From Psychrilyobacter atlanticus DSM 19335 (lineage in GTDB: Bacteria; Fusobacteriota; Fusobacteriia; Fusobacteriales; Fusobacteriaceae): DNA of 64,000 nt. Under the pieces are notes generated by a model. That model saw only the letters and a list, made by a program, of their open reading frames with translations. It was not told where the DNA came from and did no database searches. The translations under genes and the position numbers were made by a program. Position 1 is the first letter of the stretch; every line of letters starts with the position of its first letter. Positions 36,434 to 44,791 of the stretch are shown here, piece after piece. The stretch is taken from contig NZ_KE384548.1 of NCBI RefSeq assembly GCF_000426625.1, forward strand, positions 1,082,431 through 1,146,430. Reading direction: 5' to 3'.

Positions 36434-37078
36434 TTGGATAGTTTAGAATTTCCCGTTACACTGCTGCCAAAATCTGTAAAGGATAAAATTAAATTTAAAA
36501 GATATAAAAAAGGGAATCTCTTATATGGACAGGGAGATGATAAGGTTTTTTATATAAAAAAAGGAAATGCAATAAAAATCAGATGTGATGAAGACGGAGA
36601 AAAGATCTTTCCCTATATGTTTTCTGACGATGAGTTTGTAGGAGTTAATGCATGCTTTACAAGTGGAAGTGACTGGGATTGGGAAGTTATAGCATCTAGT
36701 AATGAAGTTACAGGATATGAAATACCAACTTCTATATTCAAGAAATATATCCTAAGTACGTCTTTATTTATGGAGGACTATATGCCAAAATGTACAAATA
36801 TACTTTTTCAGGGACTTAGAGGTTTTTATATCTATTCTCAGGGAGGGGCTGCTGCTTATTATGCTTATATAATATCAAATTATTTTTGTAAAGACAGCAA
36901 TACTTTTTATTTTGACAGTTACACCCAGCTGACTAGAGCAGTGTATGTAAATAAATCTACCCTTTATAAAATAACTAATCAATTTATTCATGAAGGTATT
37001 ATAGAAAAATATAAAAACAGCATAAAGGTAATAGATAGAAAAGCATTAATAAAATACTTTGACTCTTATAAATATTAA
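36434..37078 (+). CDS. Crp/Fnr-family transcriptional regulator
   Basis: A 214-residue regulator with an N-terminal cyclic-nucleotide-binding-like beta barrel (KKGNLLYGQGDDKVFYIKKGNAIKI) and a C-terminal winged helix (YTQLTRAVYVNKSTLYKITNQFIHEGII). No cluster of N-terminal cysteines for an Fnr-type iron-sulfur centre is present, so it may bind a small ligand. The start is TTG with AGGAGGAGG before it. It is divergent from the GRE operon by about 550 bp and is its likely activator. Confidence 0.85.
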   Translation: MDSLEFPVTLLPKSVKDKIKFKRYKKGNLLYGQGDDKVFYIKKGNAIKIRCDEDGEKIFPYMFSDDEFVGVNACFTSGSDWDWEVIASSNEVTGYEIPTSIFKKYILSTSLFMEDYMPKCTNILFQGLRGFYIYSQGGAAAYYAYIISNYFCKDSNTFYFDSYTQLTRAVYVNKSTLYKITNQFIHEGIIEKYKNSIKVIDRKALIKYFDSYKY

Positions 37079-37144
37079 TACTTATACAGCAAATTCTCTG
37101 GAGAGTTTTACAGAAAGAAAAATTATTTGAAATTTATATGGTAG

Positions 37145-37172
37145 AAGGCAGAAATAAAATTTCTGCCTTTTT
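37145..37172 (+). terminator. Terminator of the Crp/Fnr-type gene
   Basis: GGCAGAAA pairs with TTTCTGCC around TAAAA, followed by six T. Confidence 0.88.
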
Positions 37173-37294
37173 TAATTTTATACTTTGTGTTATATTGTTC
37201 AAAATAGACACTCTTAAATGTAAAATTATAGTTATCATAAAATCTAATGGGATATTTTATCCTGTTAAGATAAAAAAACTGGAGGAAGATAAAA

Positions 37295-38482
37295 ATAGAT
37301 ATTAAATTTAGCAGCCAAAAAACAGGAAAGATAGCTATATCAGGGCATGTGGGATGTGGTCACTGTCATAGTTTGAACAATCAGGTACAGGATGATTCTC
37401 CTGGATTGTCAGTAGTTCTTTCCCTTTTTAAAAAAGCAACTGGAATAGATCTCACCATAGAAAAATTTAAATTTGAGGAAAATAAAATTACCGCTATTTT
37501 AAAAAATGGCGGAGAAGGTTACGGGACAGTTAAAAGAAAATATACATTGCAGGAAAAATCAATTATTAATAGTTTAATTGGAAAAGAAGCTGTTAATACT
37601 CATACTCTAGTTTTAGAAGCATTTGGAAGAATTTATGGTCAGGGAGTTATGGAAACACCTGTAGCTGTTCAAACAGCAATTGCAAATGCCGCTTTAAATA
37701 GTTTTACCAAAAACTATCCTGATAAGTTTATTTCAACTGTTGAAGATATTGAAAATAATATTGGGAATATAGTTGGAACAGTTTTAGAGATCAATAATAT
37801 CCCCGTTAGTGTATTAGGAACAGTAAATGCAACTGAAGGAGGAATAGGACCAAATGAAGATTTAGAAGGAAATTCGCCTAATTATTCAAAAAAATTAATT
37901 ATAGAAAAATTAGGGATGGATAAATTACCTACTTTAATTATCGAAGCTATGATCTATTCTAAATTTTCAAAGGGTTTAGAAAAGCCCACTTATTTTGTAA
38001 GAGGAGATGCCACAGACGATAACCCTTTTGTTGTGGAGGCAGTTGTTAAAGCCGCTAAAGATCTAGGAATAGAATGTAAATTTTTTGATGGAGCTGCAAA
38101 GAGAATGAAAGGAGCTTTAAAAAGTAATACTGAAAAAGTAGCCAATAAAATAATTGAATTAGGAAATGCATTAAAAATTAGTGAATTTTCAAAAGATAAA
38201 GTTCAGATTATCTCGGATTTAGCCGATATTATCAGCCAGGATTGTGGCGGGATAAGTTTTATGTCCAATGAACTTCATGGGGAAATTGGTGGTGCTGGAA
38301 TGATAAAAAGAACAGGGGCAGTTATAAACTTAGTTGTCACAGAAGAATACGGGGAAGAGAATCCAATTCCTTATTTGACAGAAAAAGATCTGGAAGATTA
38401 TTTAAATTTAACTGTCGCTTCTATAGAAAAATTAATTAAAAATATAGATATGGCAACTAATCATATATTTTCCGTAAAATAA
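37295..38482 (+). CDS. Unrecognised conserved-looking protein with apparent AUA start
   Basis: I do not recognise this family. From the GTG at 37349 it has 377 residues, beginning GCGHCHSLNNQVQDDSPG. The same frame stays open upstream to a TAA at 37271 and encodes a sensible N-terminus (DIKFSSQKTGKIAISGHVGCG), preceded by a strong GGAGG at 37281. In that stretch there is no ATG, GTG or TTG. The best-spaced start is ATA at 37295, 9 nt after GGAGG, giving 395 residues. Cys and His residues at the N-terminus and DCGGISFMSNELHGEIGGAG near the C-terminus suggest metal or cofactor binding. A soluble enzyme is likely; no function is assigned. Confidence 0.6.
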   Translation: MDIKFSSQKTGKIAISGHVGCGHCHSLNNQVQDDSPGLSVVLSLFKKATGIDLTIEKFKFEENKITAILKNGGEGYGTVKRKYTLQEKSIINSLIGKEAVNTHTLVLEAFGRIYGQGVMETPVAVQTAIANAALNSFTKNYPDKFISTVEDIENNIGNIVGTVLEINNIPVSVLGTVNATEGGIGPNEDLEGNSPNYSKKLIIEKLGMDKLPTLIIEAMIYSKFSKGLEKPTYFVRGDATDDNPFVVEAVVKAAKDLGIECKFFDGAAKRMKGALKSNTEKVANKIIELGNALKISEFSKDKVQIISDLADIISQDCGGISFMSNELHGEIGGAGMIKRTGAVINLVVTEEYGEENPIPYLTEKDLEDYLNLTVASIEKLIKNIDMATNHIFSVK

Positions 38483-38551
38483 ATATAATTTATTTCCTGA
38501 AGAAGAATTAAATGGGTCAAAATATTTTACCCTTTACACCCTGGAATCTAA

Positions 38552-38584
38552 AAAATGGAGACTAAACTAGTCTCCATTTTTCTT
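38552..38584. terminator. Bidirectional terminator between convergent genes
   Basis: TGGAGACTA and TAGTCTCCA around AAC with A and T runs, the same hairpin as at 27951-27979. Confidence 0.88.
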
Positions 38585-39108
38585 TATTTTTTAAAAGAAT
38601 CATAAACTACAGTTTCAGATATCTCGAGTCTTTTCTCATGCAGCTGATGGGGAACACTTTTTTCATGGGGATATCCCACAGGGAATAGTGCTACCGGTAT
38701 TATGTTTTCAGGGAGCGAGAATATATCTCTGATCTTTTGGGGATCAAAATGTCCAACCCAGGTAGTTCCAAGGTTGAGGTTAGTTATTTCTAACATCATC
38801 TGGGTTGCCACAATACTTGCATCCACTTCTCCCATATCCTTATCGTCGTAACGTCTCTTCCAGCTTACTGTATTGTCATAGCAGACAAGGATTGCCAGGG
38901 GAGCATCGAAATGATATTTACTGCACTCCTTTAGTTTTTCCAAACTTTCATCTGATTCAAGGACAAGAATCCGTTGTGGCTGATAGTTAACTGCTGTAGG
39001 AGCAAGTCTTCCAGCTTCTAAAATCAGATCAATCTTTTCCTTTTCAACTTTTTTATCCCTGAATTTACGCACAGAATACCGTTTTTTTGCTAATTCTAAA
39101 AAATCCAT
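38584..39108 (-). CDS. Nitroreductase-family FMN oxidoreductase
   Basis: A 174-residue flavoprotein of the nitroreductase superfamily, which uses NAD(P)H to reduce nitro-compounds, quinones or other substrates. The FMN-binding start AKKRYSVRKFRDKKVEKEKI and the segment APTAVNYQPQRILV are characteristic, and the C-terminal LFPVGYPHEK completes the FMN site. A degenerate second copy of its 3' end lies at 27982-28063. Confidence 0.85.
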   Translation of the reverse strand: MDFLELAKKRYSVRKFRDKKVEKEKIDLILEAGRLAPTAVNYQPQRILVLESDESLEKLKECSKYHFDAPLAILVCYDNTVSWKRRYDDKDMGEVDASIVATQMMLEITNLNLGTTWVGHFDPQKIRDIFSLPENIIPVALFPVGYPHEKSVPHQLHEKRLEISETVVYDSFKK

Positions 39109-39168
39109 AATAAAACCTCCAAATTTATATAAATATTTTACTGTATTATTTTACAATAGATTTATACC

Positions 39169-39537
39169 TTATAAATTTTCTTTTAACCATTTAAACATCT
39201 CTTCACTATCATCATAAACTTTCATTTCTCCAGAGACCATAGTATTGGCCAATTTCACTAACTGATCTTGAATTTTATAGTGTTTTCCAGATATTCCTAT
39301 TTTATAAAAATTATTTCTATTTTTGAATCCATATATTATATCATCTATTACAGCTTTTATTGACACACCTTGAAAGTCATCACTGAGAACAATAGCTAGC
39401 TTTAATTTTTCCGAATCTTTTAATATCTCTTTTTCTTTTTCTATCTCTTGGATTATCACTTTTTTATAGTCTTCATCTGTTATTTTACCACTCATTGTAA
39501 AAAATAATACATCGTTTATTTTTTTAAAAATAATCAT
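39169..39537 (-). CDS. SpoIIAA/STAS-like small protein
   Basis: A 122-residue protein with the alternating strand-helix layout of the STAS/SpoIIAA-like family (KLAIVLSDDFQGVSIKAVIDD, then KIGISGKHYKIQDQLVKLANTM). Such proteins are often encoded alone and their role is unknown. An in-frame GTG three codons upstream overlaps the AGGAG ribosome site, so ATG at 39537 is used. Confidence 0.6.
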   Translation of the reverse strand: MIIFKKINDVLFFTMSGKITDEDYKKVIIQEIEKEKEILKDSEKLKLAIVLSDDFQGVSIKAVIDDIIYGFKNRNNFYKIGISGKHYKIQDQLVKLANTMVSGEMKVYDDSEEMFKWLKENL

Positions 39538-39699
39538 CTGAACCACTCCTCTAAAATTTATTATCTAACTAAATTACCCCATAGACAAATAAGGAAATCA
39601 AATTTTAATTAAAAATTACACCTTATAGATCTTTTAACCTACTCTAATTCCCTTATAATAGAATTATACCTTATAAATTTTCTTTCTGTCGGATCAGAA

Positions 39700-40540
39700 T
39701 TTAAACTTTGGAATTTAAACCAAGAAATAATCTAAAAATATTGGACACGGAGATACACAGAGGAAAAAAGAGAGTACACGGAGTTTTATCCTCTTAAATT
39801 TTTAACTTTTAATTTTGAAGGCGATGCCACTTTCACAATAGTTATTCTACTAAGAGCGATATACAGAATAAGTTCCGCAACGTAGTGAGGACTGTAGCTC
39901 AAAAGCTCGAAGTTATTCTATCTCTTCTTAAAAGCCATTTTCAAAATTTCTGCTTTTCTTTCCTCTATTTCTTTTTCAGATAAAAAGAAACAGAGTCCAT
40001 TAAGGGTGACACCCTTAGATTTTAATTTTTTTCTATTTTTCTTCCCGAGTATTTAAGATAAATTCACCTTCTATGAATTAATAGTTAAAATCAAAGCCAG
40101 ATTCTAAAGAGTCCCTCTTTAATACGGGTCTGTTTCTTGTCTTGACACAAGAAATAGACGAAAGAAAGTCAAGAAGGTTTATAATGGTCTTAATAAGTAA
40201 TACACGATCGTCATTGTAGAAACATTACTGCCGAAGTGGAACGACTATAAACTTCGATTTAGGTTCTAACCAATAAGAAAAGGTTCTAAATCTGTATAGA
40301 TTAGAGGGTTTTCAGTGTTCGCAATATTCTTAGTTTATGAAATAAACTTTATCTCAAAATCCTATGTTTATATAGTAAACTAATAGCATTTTGGTGATAC
40401 CCCTTGCGAGTAGAGATATTGGTGATGCCCACATCGGGTAGTATCGAAGATACCCGCGTTCAAAGTTTTTTACTAGAACGCTGATGTTATCGCATCCATA
40501 AAAAAAATGATCACAAATTTTCTTAGTGACCTCTTTTTTT
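39700..40540. repeat. Intergenic repeat cluster (families D, G, 2 and C)
   Basis: No gene is supported. In order: family D (GACACGGAGATACACAGAGG near 39743), family G hairpin modules (39950-40020 and 40100-40170), family 2 element at 40173-40255, and a family C copy at 40322-40470 with tandem GGTGAT units. The end CCCGCGTTCAAAG is shared with several other clusters. Confidence 0.6.
40173..40255 (-). repeat. MITE-like repeat, family 2, short form (83 bp)
   Basis: It starts GAAGGTTTATAATG and ends ACTATAAACTTC. Reversed, it aligns over its full length with 153-234. Confidence 0.72.
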
Positions 40541-40576
40541 TGGTATAATTAAATAAAATCTCAAATGGAGGTCTCT

Positions 40577-40981
40577 ATGACTATAAAAGAAGTTCCTATT
40601 GAAAAAATTTTAACTATCAGAAAGGAAGTTATGTGGCCCGATAAAGATATTAACTTTGTAAAAGTAGAAGGGGATGATAAAGCTATTCATCTTGGAGTCT
40701 ATGAAAATAATAAAGTTGTTTCCATTGTTTCCCTCTATATCACAAAAAATAGCTTACAGTTTCGAAAATTTGCTACATTAAAAAGCCAACAGAAAAAAGG
40801 CTACGGAACCCTTCTTCTCAAAGAAGTTTTTAAATTAGCTGCCAATAAAAATATAAACTATATCTGGTGTAACGCCAGAAAAAATAAAATTTCTTTCTAT
40901 GAAAGATTTGGATTAATTTCTACCGGGAAAGAATTTTTAAAATCAGGAAAAAGTTATGTGATAATGGAAAGAAGCTTCTAA
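40577..40981 (+). CDS. GNAT-family N-acetyltransferase
   Basis: A 134-residue acetyltransferase. The acetyl-CoA loop appears as LKSQQKKGYGTLLLKEVF (Q-X-X-G-X-G type), preceded by beta strands LQFRKFATLK and followed by NARKNKISFYERFGLISTG. An ATG four codons upstream is part of the TGGAGG ribosome site, so 40577 is used. Related to ElaA/YjcF-type proteins; substrate unknown. Confidence 0.82.
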   Translation: MTIKEVPIEKILTIRKEVMWPDKDINFVKVEGDDKAIHLGVYENNKVVSIVSLYITKNSLQFRKFATLKSQQKKGYGTLLLKEVFKLAANKNINYIWCNARKNKISFYERFGLISTGKEFLKSGKSYVIMERSF

Positions 40982-41092
40982 AAATAATATTTTTAACTTT
41001 TAGAGTTTATAAAAAAGCAATGGGATCTAAAATAGATGTTTAAATTAATTTGCCAAATTAATCGTAAATATAAATTAAACAGGAGGTATTCG

Positions 41093-41974
41093 ATGAAAAA
41101 AGAAATTTACCAGGTAGATGCTTTCACTCATAAAGCATATAGCGGAAATCCAGCAGGAGTAGTTCCAAATGCTGAAGGACTTTCATCCCTTCAAATGCAA
41201 CTAATAGCAAAAGAAATGAATCTTTCTGAAACTGCATTTGTTTTTCCCGGTTCCATAGATTATGATTTTGAATTACGTTTTTTTACCCCAACTGGAGAAG
41301 TTGATTTATGTGGTCATGCAACAATTGCAACTTTTAGCCTATTAAAAGAATTAGGTATTATTCCTCCTCATAAAACACAAATAATTCAAAAAACAAAAGC
41401 TGGAAAATTAAATATTCGGTTTTTAGAAGATGGAAGTATATTAATGCAGCAAACCTCCCCAATAAACTTAAAAAAAGAAATCCCCCTAGATGAGTTATTT
41501 GCGATAATGGGCTTAGCTTCTGAAGAAGTTGGAGTAGAAAATTTAATGGAGTTCCCAGAAATTTGGTCTACAGGGCTTCCCGACCTTTTATTACCCATTA
41601 GATCAACTGAAATTTTAAAAAATTTAATACCTGCCATGGATAAATTAGCAAATTTAAGTCAAAAACTTAATATTGTCGGGGTTCATGCCTTTTCTATTGA
41701 TAAAAAAAATCAAGTATGGTGTCGAAACTTTGCTCCTGCTTTTGGTATACCAGAAGAATCTGCAACTGGAACCTCCAACGGAGCATTAGGAGCCTGTCTT
41801 TATACAAAAAGATGGGGATCAGCTAAAGGTCTATCTTTTGTTGCACATCAAGGTGATTGGATGAAAAAACCAAGTAGAATAATTGTTCAAATAGATACTG
41901 GAAATGACTTTCAAGTATGGGTTGGGGGAAAAGCTGTAACTGTTTTTGAAGGTAAGCTTATAATCCCTGAATAA
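41093..41974 (+). CDS. PhzF-family isomerase/epimerase
   Basis: A 293-residue protein of the PhzF family, two similar halves of a diaminopimelate-epimerase-like fold. The N-terminal half shows QVDAFTHKAYSGNPAGVV and LSETAFVFP, and the active-site segment GEVDLCGHATIATF; the C-terminal half shows ESATGTSNGALGACL. An upstream in-frame ATG exists at 41036, but AGGAGGTATTCG precedes the ATG at 41093. The physiological substrate is unknown for most members. Confidence 0.88.
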   Translation: MKKEIYQVDAFTHKAYSGNPAGVVPNAEGLSSLQMQLIAKEMNLSETAFVFPGSIDYDFELRFFTPTGEVDLCGHATIATFSLLKELGIIPPHKTQIIQKTKAGKLNIRFLEDGSILMQQTSPINLKKEIPLDELFAIMGLASEEVGVENLMEFPEIWSTGLPDLLLPIRSTEILKNLIPAMDKLANLSQKLNIVGVHAFSIDKKNQVWCRNFAPAFGIPEESATGTSNGALGACLYTKRWGSAKGLSFVAHQGDWMKKPSRIIVQIDTGNDFQVWVGGKAVTVFEGKLIIPE

Positions 41975-42600
41975 CCATAGTCAGAAAATTAATTAACGGC
42001 ATAAAAGAAACAGGGATCCCTGATTTACTTATAAAAGACAAGGTGGTTATAGGTTTGGTTTCTCTGATTTGAGATTCATATTTAAAATCAAAATCAAGTT
42101 CTAAAGAGTCCCTCTTTAATACGAGTTCATGATCACGAATATCAAAATTAGGTTGAAAAATAAATCTAATTTTAAATGTGGCTTGATCTGAGAAACGAAC
42201 CAAAGAAAGTCAAGAAGATTTACGACACTTTCTCGTTATGGCTTCCCCTAAATGGGGGAACCGAAGCAATAACATTTGGTCTTTGTATAGTAAGTCACGA
42301 TCGTCATCGTAGAAACACTACTGCTGTAGCTCAACGACTATAAACTTCGAATAAAAGGATATCTTTCTCCCTTTCGACATTTAGAAAGAACTTTTTATTT
42401 ATAAGAAATTTCTAATATTCGTCGCCACGGGAGAGTGGCGATAGGTAAGAGAGGGTTAGAAGGTTCTAACCCAAAATATAAACTTCTTTGTTATAGCGAT
42501 AAAATTATAAAATATTAGTGTAGATTGGTGGCTAAAAGAGAAAAGAATTCCTTAGTGTACTCTCTAGGGTTTCCTTTGTGAACTTCGTGTAAGGGGTCAG
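41975..42600. repeat. Intergenic repeat cluster with long family 2 element
   Basis: No gene is supported; open frames here are repeat text. GGTTTCTCTGATTTGAGATTC at 42056 (split: GGTTTCTC, TGATTTGAGATTC) recurs at 43947 and 46436. The block TTCTAAAGAGTCCCTC at 42098 recurs at 40103 and 44130. The family 2 long form is at 42214-42348, and family D text at 42553-42596. Confidence 0.6.
42214..42348 (-). repeat. MITE-like repeat, family 2, long form (135 bp)
   Basis: It starts GAAGATTTACGAC and ends CGACTATAAACTTC, with the inserted block CCCCTAAATGGGGG and GAAGCAATAACATT. It is the reverse-complement counterpart of 24959-25094. Confidence 0.68.
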
Positions 42601-42620
42601 GTTTTGATAATTTAGTAATA

Positions 42621-42663
42621 AAAAAACCTCCAGTTATAGCTTACGCTAATCTGGAGGTTTTTA
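42621..42663 (-). terminator. Terminator of the lipoprotein/prepilin pair
   Basis: AACCTCCAG pairs with CTGGAGGTT, with an inner TAGC/GCTA helix and A/T runs on both sides. Confidence 0.88.
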
Positions 42664-42681
42664 TAAAATATAAGTCAGTTT

Positions 42682-43107
42682 TTACCTTTTTAAATTCCTC
42701 GTCCTGGGTTGTCTTATTCTGTCTTTCAAGATTAAATTATCCTTAGAAACTGGTGGGCGTGGTCTTTCTTTTATACTATTCTTATTCAATTCATCTCTGT
42801 TATTTAAAATATCTTCCTTCGTTCTCTCCCTATCTTCAACCTGTGGTATCCCATCTGGAAATCTATCCTCCAGCTTATCCTTCACATATTCCTGGAATTC
42901 AGGATTCTCTTTTATACCTTCTATGATCTCCTTTTTCTCTTCATCGGACAGGTCATCCCAAGAAACGTCGTTGTCATAATAATCATCATAATACCCGTAG
43001 TAATAATCGTTATACCAAGGGTCATAATCGGTATTAGTAGAAGTTTTATCGGCAGAGCTGCAGCCCAGTAGGATCAATCCCACCAGTATTAAAAATATTT
43101 TTTTCAT
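42682..43107 (-). CDS. Small Tyr/Asp-rich lipoprotein
   Basis: A 141-residue predicted lipoprotein: MKKIFLILVGLILLGCSS with lipobox LLGC. The mature N-terminus is rich in Tyr and Asp (DPWYNDYYYGYYDDYYDND), followed by an acidic helical region (LSDEEKKEIIEGIKENPEFQ) and a basic, Pro-rich C-terminus. No family recognised. It follows the prepilin gene by 50 bp on the same strand, so the two are probably co-transcribed. Confidence 0.65.
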   Translation of the reverse strand: MKKIFLILVGLILLGCSSADKTSTNTDYDPWYNDYYYGYYDDYYDNDVSWDDLSDEEKKEIIEGIKENPEFQEYVKDKLEDRFPDGIPQVEDRERTKEDILNNRDELNKNSIKERPRPPVSKDNLILKDRIRQPRTRNLKR

Positions 43108-43157
43108 AATAGATCACTCCTTTCAACAATATAAAATCTAAATATTTAATAGTTTAA

Positions 43158-43715
43158 TTAATAACTGCTCCATTTTAATTCATTGGTACTAAGAGCACCT
43201 TTTCTATCGCTATATCCTACAGGCCTTACTACCCAATTTAGTTTGAGAGATTCTCCTCCTGCAATGAAATCAATAGGTGCTCCTCCATCAAAAAGGGTAT
43301 ACATATCATTGTTATTATCTAAATTATTTTCTAATGCTAACGATGTATGTCCCCCATAAACCAATTCGGAACCTGTTGTATAATATATTGATCCCCCTAC
43401 TTCTATCTGCTTTTCTCTGGCTTCACGGGAACTGTTAGTTACAGCTATTAAATCATTTGTTTTTTTATCAACCTTCCTTCTTATCTCTTCTAATGTTATA
43501 AAGGTAGGTGAGGTCGAATCACTTACAGTTTTATCTAGAATAATAATTGGTATAGATGTTCTAACAGCACCTAATACTGCAACAGCTTTAGCATCTTTTG
43601 CTTTTGCTAACTCTCTTCTCAATTTTGGGGCTAATGTTGTTGCTAATATCCCTATTATAGCTATTACAACCAGCAGTTCAATAAGTGTAAACCCATTACT
43701 TTTATTTTTTTTCAT
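43158..43715 (-). CDS. Type IV pilin/pseudopilin-like protein
   Basis: A 185-residue protein with a class III signal: leader MKKNKSNG, then FTLIELLVVIAIIGILATTLAP with Glu at mature position 5. The hydrophobic helix is followed by KLRRELAKAKDAKAVAVLGAVRTS and a globular Gly/Asn-rich region. No assembly ATPase or platform gene is near, so it is an orphan pilin-type subunit with a lipoprotein partner. Ribosome site AGAGGATG. Confidence 0.85.
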   Translation of the reverse strand: MKKNKSNGFTLIELLVVIAIIGILATTLAPKLRRELAKAKDAKAVAVLGAVRTSIPIIILDKTVSDSTSPTFITLEEIRRKVDKKTNDLIAVTNSSREAREKQIEVGGSIYYTTGSELVYGGHTSLALENNLDNNNDMYTLFDGGAPIDFIAGGESLKLNWVVRPVGYSDRKGALSTNELKWSSY

Positions 43716-44700
43716 AAATACATCCTCTACTTTAAAAATTTGTCATTTTTGTTTTTCAATTTAATTGACATGTCTAATAATCAATTATGACATATATTGT
43801 TTAATTTTCATATTATTATTTTATATATTATTAGCTCAACATTGTCAAATTAAATGCAGATTCTGATAATCGTCATTGAGAAACAATACTGTCGAAGATG
43901 AATGACTATAAACTTCAGAATTAGAAAAAATACTAATCATTATAACGTTAGTTTCTCTGATCTGAGATTCATATTTAAAATTAGATATATTTATATCTAA
44001 TTTTAATATTCGTAAATCGAAAGGAGTCGTATCAAGGACGAAAACCTTGGAATCTTTAACATGTATTTCCATTCACGAGTATTTAAAAGAAGTTCACCTT
44101 CTATGAATTAACATTTAAAATCAAAATCAAGTTCTAAAGAGTCCCTCTTTTATACGGGTTCTTTCTTTTTTTCTGAAAAAGAAATGAACGAAAGAAAAGC
44201 AGACTTTTTCTAAATAATGTTATAGAGTAAGTCCATGGATCCCCGTTTCTTATTGGGATGCCTGACGGACATGGCGGGTACGACGAAACTCGTGAGATAT
44301 ATTCTGGGAAGTAGGATAACATCTAGAAAAAGAAATTAGGTTCAAAAGATAAGTCAAAATAAAAAACCAGAACCTAGTCTGCGTCAGGGTCAAAAGAAGA
44401 AGATTCTCTTACTAACCTTTCTATTTTTTTCCTTTGTGAGCTTCGTGTAAGGATTTTTGGAGTGAAATCTGACAAATTAATTTAATCCGTGTAAATTAAA
44501 GTATTTCTGTGTATCTCGTAGAGATCCGCGTTCTATGGATTGATTAAAGTCAGAACCTAGTCTGTGTCAGGGGAAAAAAGAAGAAGATTCTCTTAGTGAC
44601 CTTTCTATTTTTTTCCTTTGTGAGCTTCGTGTATGGGATTAGGTTTTAATAACTTAATACAATTTATGACAAAAAATAAATTTCAGATATCCTTGTTATA
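43716..44700. repeat. Intergenic repeat cluster without genes
   Basis: About 1 kb before the DUF819 gene. It contains a partial family 2 element at 43864-43915 (CGTCATTGAGAAACAATACT to GACTATAAACTTC), TTTCTCTGATCTGAGATTC at 43949, the block TTCTAAAGAGTCCCTC at 44130, the family G hairpin at 44150-44200, a full family 1 element at 44204-44332, and two family D tracts at 44410-44455 and 44598-44640 separated by a near repeat of AGTCAGAACCTAGTCTG. Confidence 0.6.
44204..44332 (-). repeat. MITE-like repeat, family 1, full length (129 bp)
   Basis: Reverse-complement counterpart of 17867-17995: left end CTTTTTCTAAATAATGTTAT, right end ATAACATCTAGAAAAAG. The interior has ATGGATCCCCGTTTCTTA and GGTACGACGAAACTCGT. 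Confidence 0.8.
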
Positions 44701-44791
44701 ACAGTATTCGATTTGACAAAACAAATTATATATCTTATATATAATAGTAAGATTGTGCAATTTATAACGAGATACAGGGGGGATTTTATTT

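Noticed and set aside
41958..42203. Open frame on the minus strand sharing FKYESQIRET with one at 43845-44072
   Set aside because: The shared residues come from the dispersed DNA repeat TTTCTCTGAT-TTGAGATTC; no start signal, and the rest of the frame is not conserved.
44134..44322. 62-residue frame on the minus strand
   Set aside because: It lies inside a full family 1 element and a family G hairpin, and other copies have stops.
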